The translations under genes and the position numbers were made by a program. Positions 14,211 to 14,524 of a DNA stretch of 14,524 nucleotides are shown here, one piece after another. Numbering within the stretch: position 1 is the first letter of the stretch; the number at the start of each line of letters is the position of its first letter. The notes under the pieces are model-generated. The model saw only the letters and a list, made by a program, of their open reading frames with translations, made no database searches and was not told the origin of the DNA. This stretch comes from an archaeon (GTDB taxonomy: Archaea; Thermoproteota; Nitrososphaeria; Nitrososphaerales; CADDZS01): the NCBI GenBank assembly GCA_021806865.1, contig JAKAPU010000053.1, positions 1 through 14,524 of the forward strand. Direction: 5' to 3'.

Positions 14211-14524
14211 TTGGACTATCCCAGCGCCGCAATACAGCTTGTAGCTGTATTCGTCGGCAGCCTCGGACTGGCGATACTGTTCAGTCGGTTTCTGGCCAGA
14301 ATGGTCTCGAGCGAAAAAGCGCCAGTAAGTAAGAGACTGGCCAGGATTGAGCAGCTCGTATTTCGGCTATTCGGCGTCGATCCAAACAGACAGATGGGAT
14401 GGCGCGAATACACTGTTTCGTTACTTGTGACAAATGTTGTTGTAGCGATCTTTGTCGCTGTCATCCTAGGAATTCAGGGGTATTTGCCGTTCGCCCCGCC
14501 CGGCCTGGGCAATTTGAGATCGGA
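14211..14524 (+). CDS. kdpA: Potassium-transporting ATPase subunit A (KdpA), 3' partial
   Basis: Potassium-binding and translocating membrane subunit of the high-affinity Kdp P-type ATPase. The window holds the first 104 residues of about 560. A hydrophobic first helix (IQLVAVFVGSLGLAILFSRFLARMV, about 8-32) is followed by the diagnostic KdpA block LVFRLFGVDPNRQMGWREY, a second helix (SLLVTNVVVAIFVAVILG) and GYLPFAPPGL, matching the LP-NP-G region before the first pore loop. TTG 14211 is the start: an in-frame TGA lies two codons upstream and the next in-frame ATG is residue 32, inside the conserved part. A weak GTGA ribosome-binding match is at 14203-14206. kdpB and kdpC would be expected beyond the window. 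A 9-base inverted repeat lies at codons 7-14. Confidence 0.9.
   Translation, partial: MDYPSAAIQLVAVFVGSLGLAILFSRFLARMVSSEKAPVSKRLARIEQLVFRLFGVDPNRQMGWREYTVSLLVTNVVVAIFVAVILGIQGYLPFAPPGLGNLRS
14231..14251 (+). repeat. Perfect inverted repeat at the start of kdpA
   Basis: AATACAGCT-TGT-AGCTGTATT: two perfect 9-base arms with a 3-base spacer, starting 20 bases into kdpA. It could fold as an mRNA hairpin near the translation start or act as a dyad DNA site. Confidence 0.5.

Noticed and set aside
14216..14464. 82-residue minus-strand ORF
   Set aside because: Antisense shadow of kdpA, whose plus-strand frame is diagnostic.

Overview
This window is an archaeal chromosome segment, most likely from a thaumarchaeal or closely related TACK lineage. 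The main evidence is an RNA polymerase subunit A that is one uninterrupted gene (A' and A'' fused), followed by the archaeal order rpl30e, nusA-like, rps12, rps7 and EF-1alpha, with rps10 further on. TATA-type promoters about 25 bases upstream of many start codons, and frequent TTG starts, also fit an archaeon. No species can be named from this alone.

Layout. Positions 1-7168 (+ strand) hold the 3' part of rpoA (5' end cut off by the window), rpl30e with a long charged tail, the KH-domain transcription factor nusA, rps12, rps7 and EF-1alpha. A hairpin followed by a pyrimidine-rich tract ends this block. On the minus strand at 8869-7211 lies a two-gene unit: a cyclase/kynurenine-formamidase-type hydrolase, then an HDAC/AcuC-type deacetylase. 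It sits between EF-1alpha and rps10, which are normally neighbours. rps10 (9024-9338, +) has its own promoter with inverted repeats. Positions 9339-9913 are sparse; I see a probable 48-residue zinc-binding ORF on the minus strand and a doubtful + strand ORF. Next come a 69-residue zinc-ribbon protein and arginase (minus), and a divergent acetamidase/formamidase (+). The last meets a MOSC-domain (mARC-like) protein tail to tail, sharing a CTAG. Upstream of the MOSC gene is a membrane-anchored, probably glycosylated extracytoplasmic protein (minus). After a 626-base gap the window ends in the start of kdpA (+), the K+-binding subunit of the Kdp pump.

The first block supplies transcription and translation. 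The accessory part centres on nitrogenous small molecules: arginase makes urea and ornithine, formamidase releases ammonia, the cyclase family often cleaves N-formyl compounds, and mARC-like MOSC proteins reduce N-hydroxylated compounds. That they act together is inference; they are separate transcription units. No tRNA, rRNA, CRISPR, IS element or phage gene was recognised. The best leads are the probable unannotated small zinc protein, the pervasive TTG starts, the L30e tail, the rpoA active-site substitution, the interrupted EF-1alpha/rps10 pair, and repeats around kdpA and rps10.
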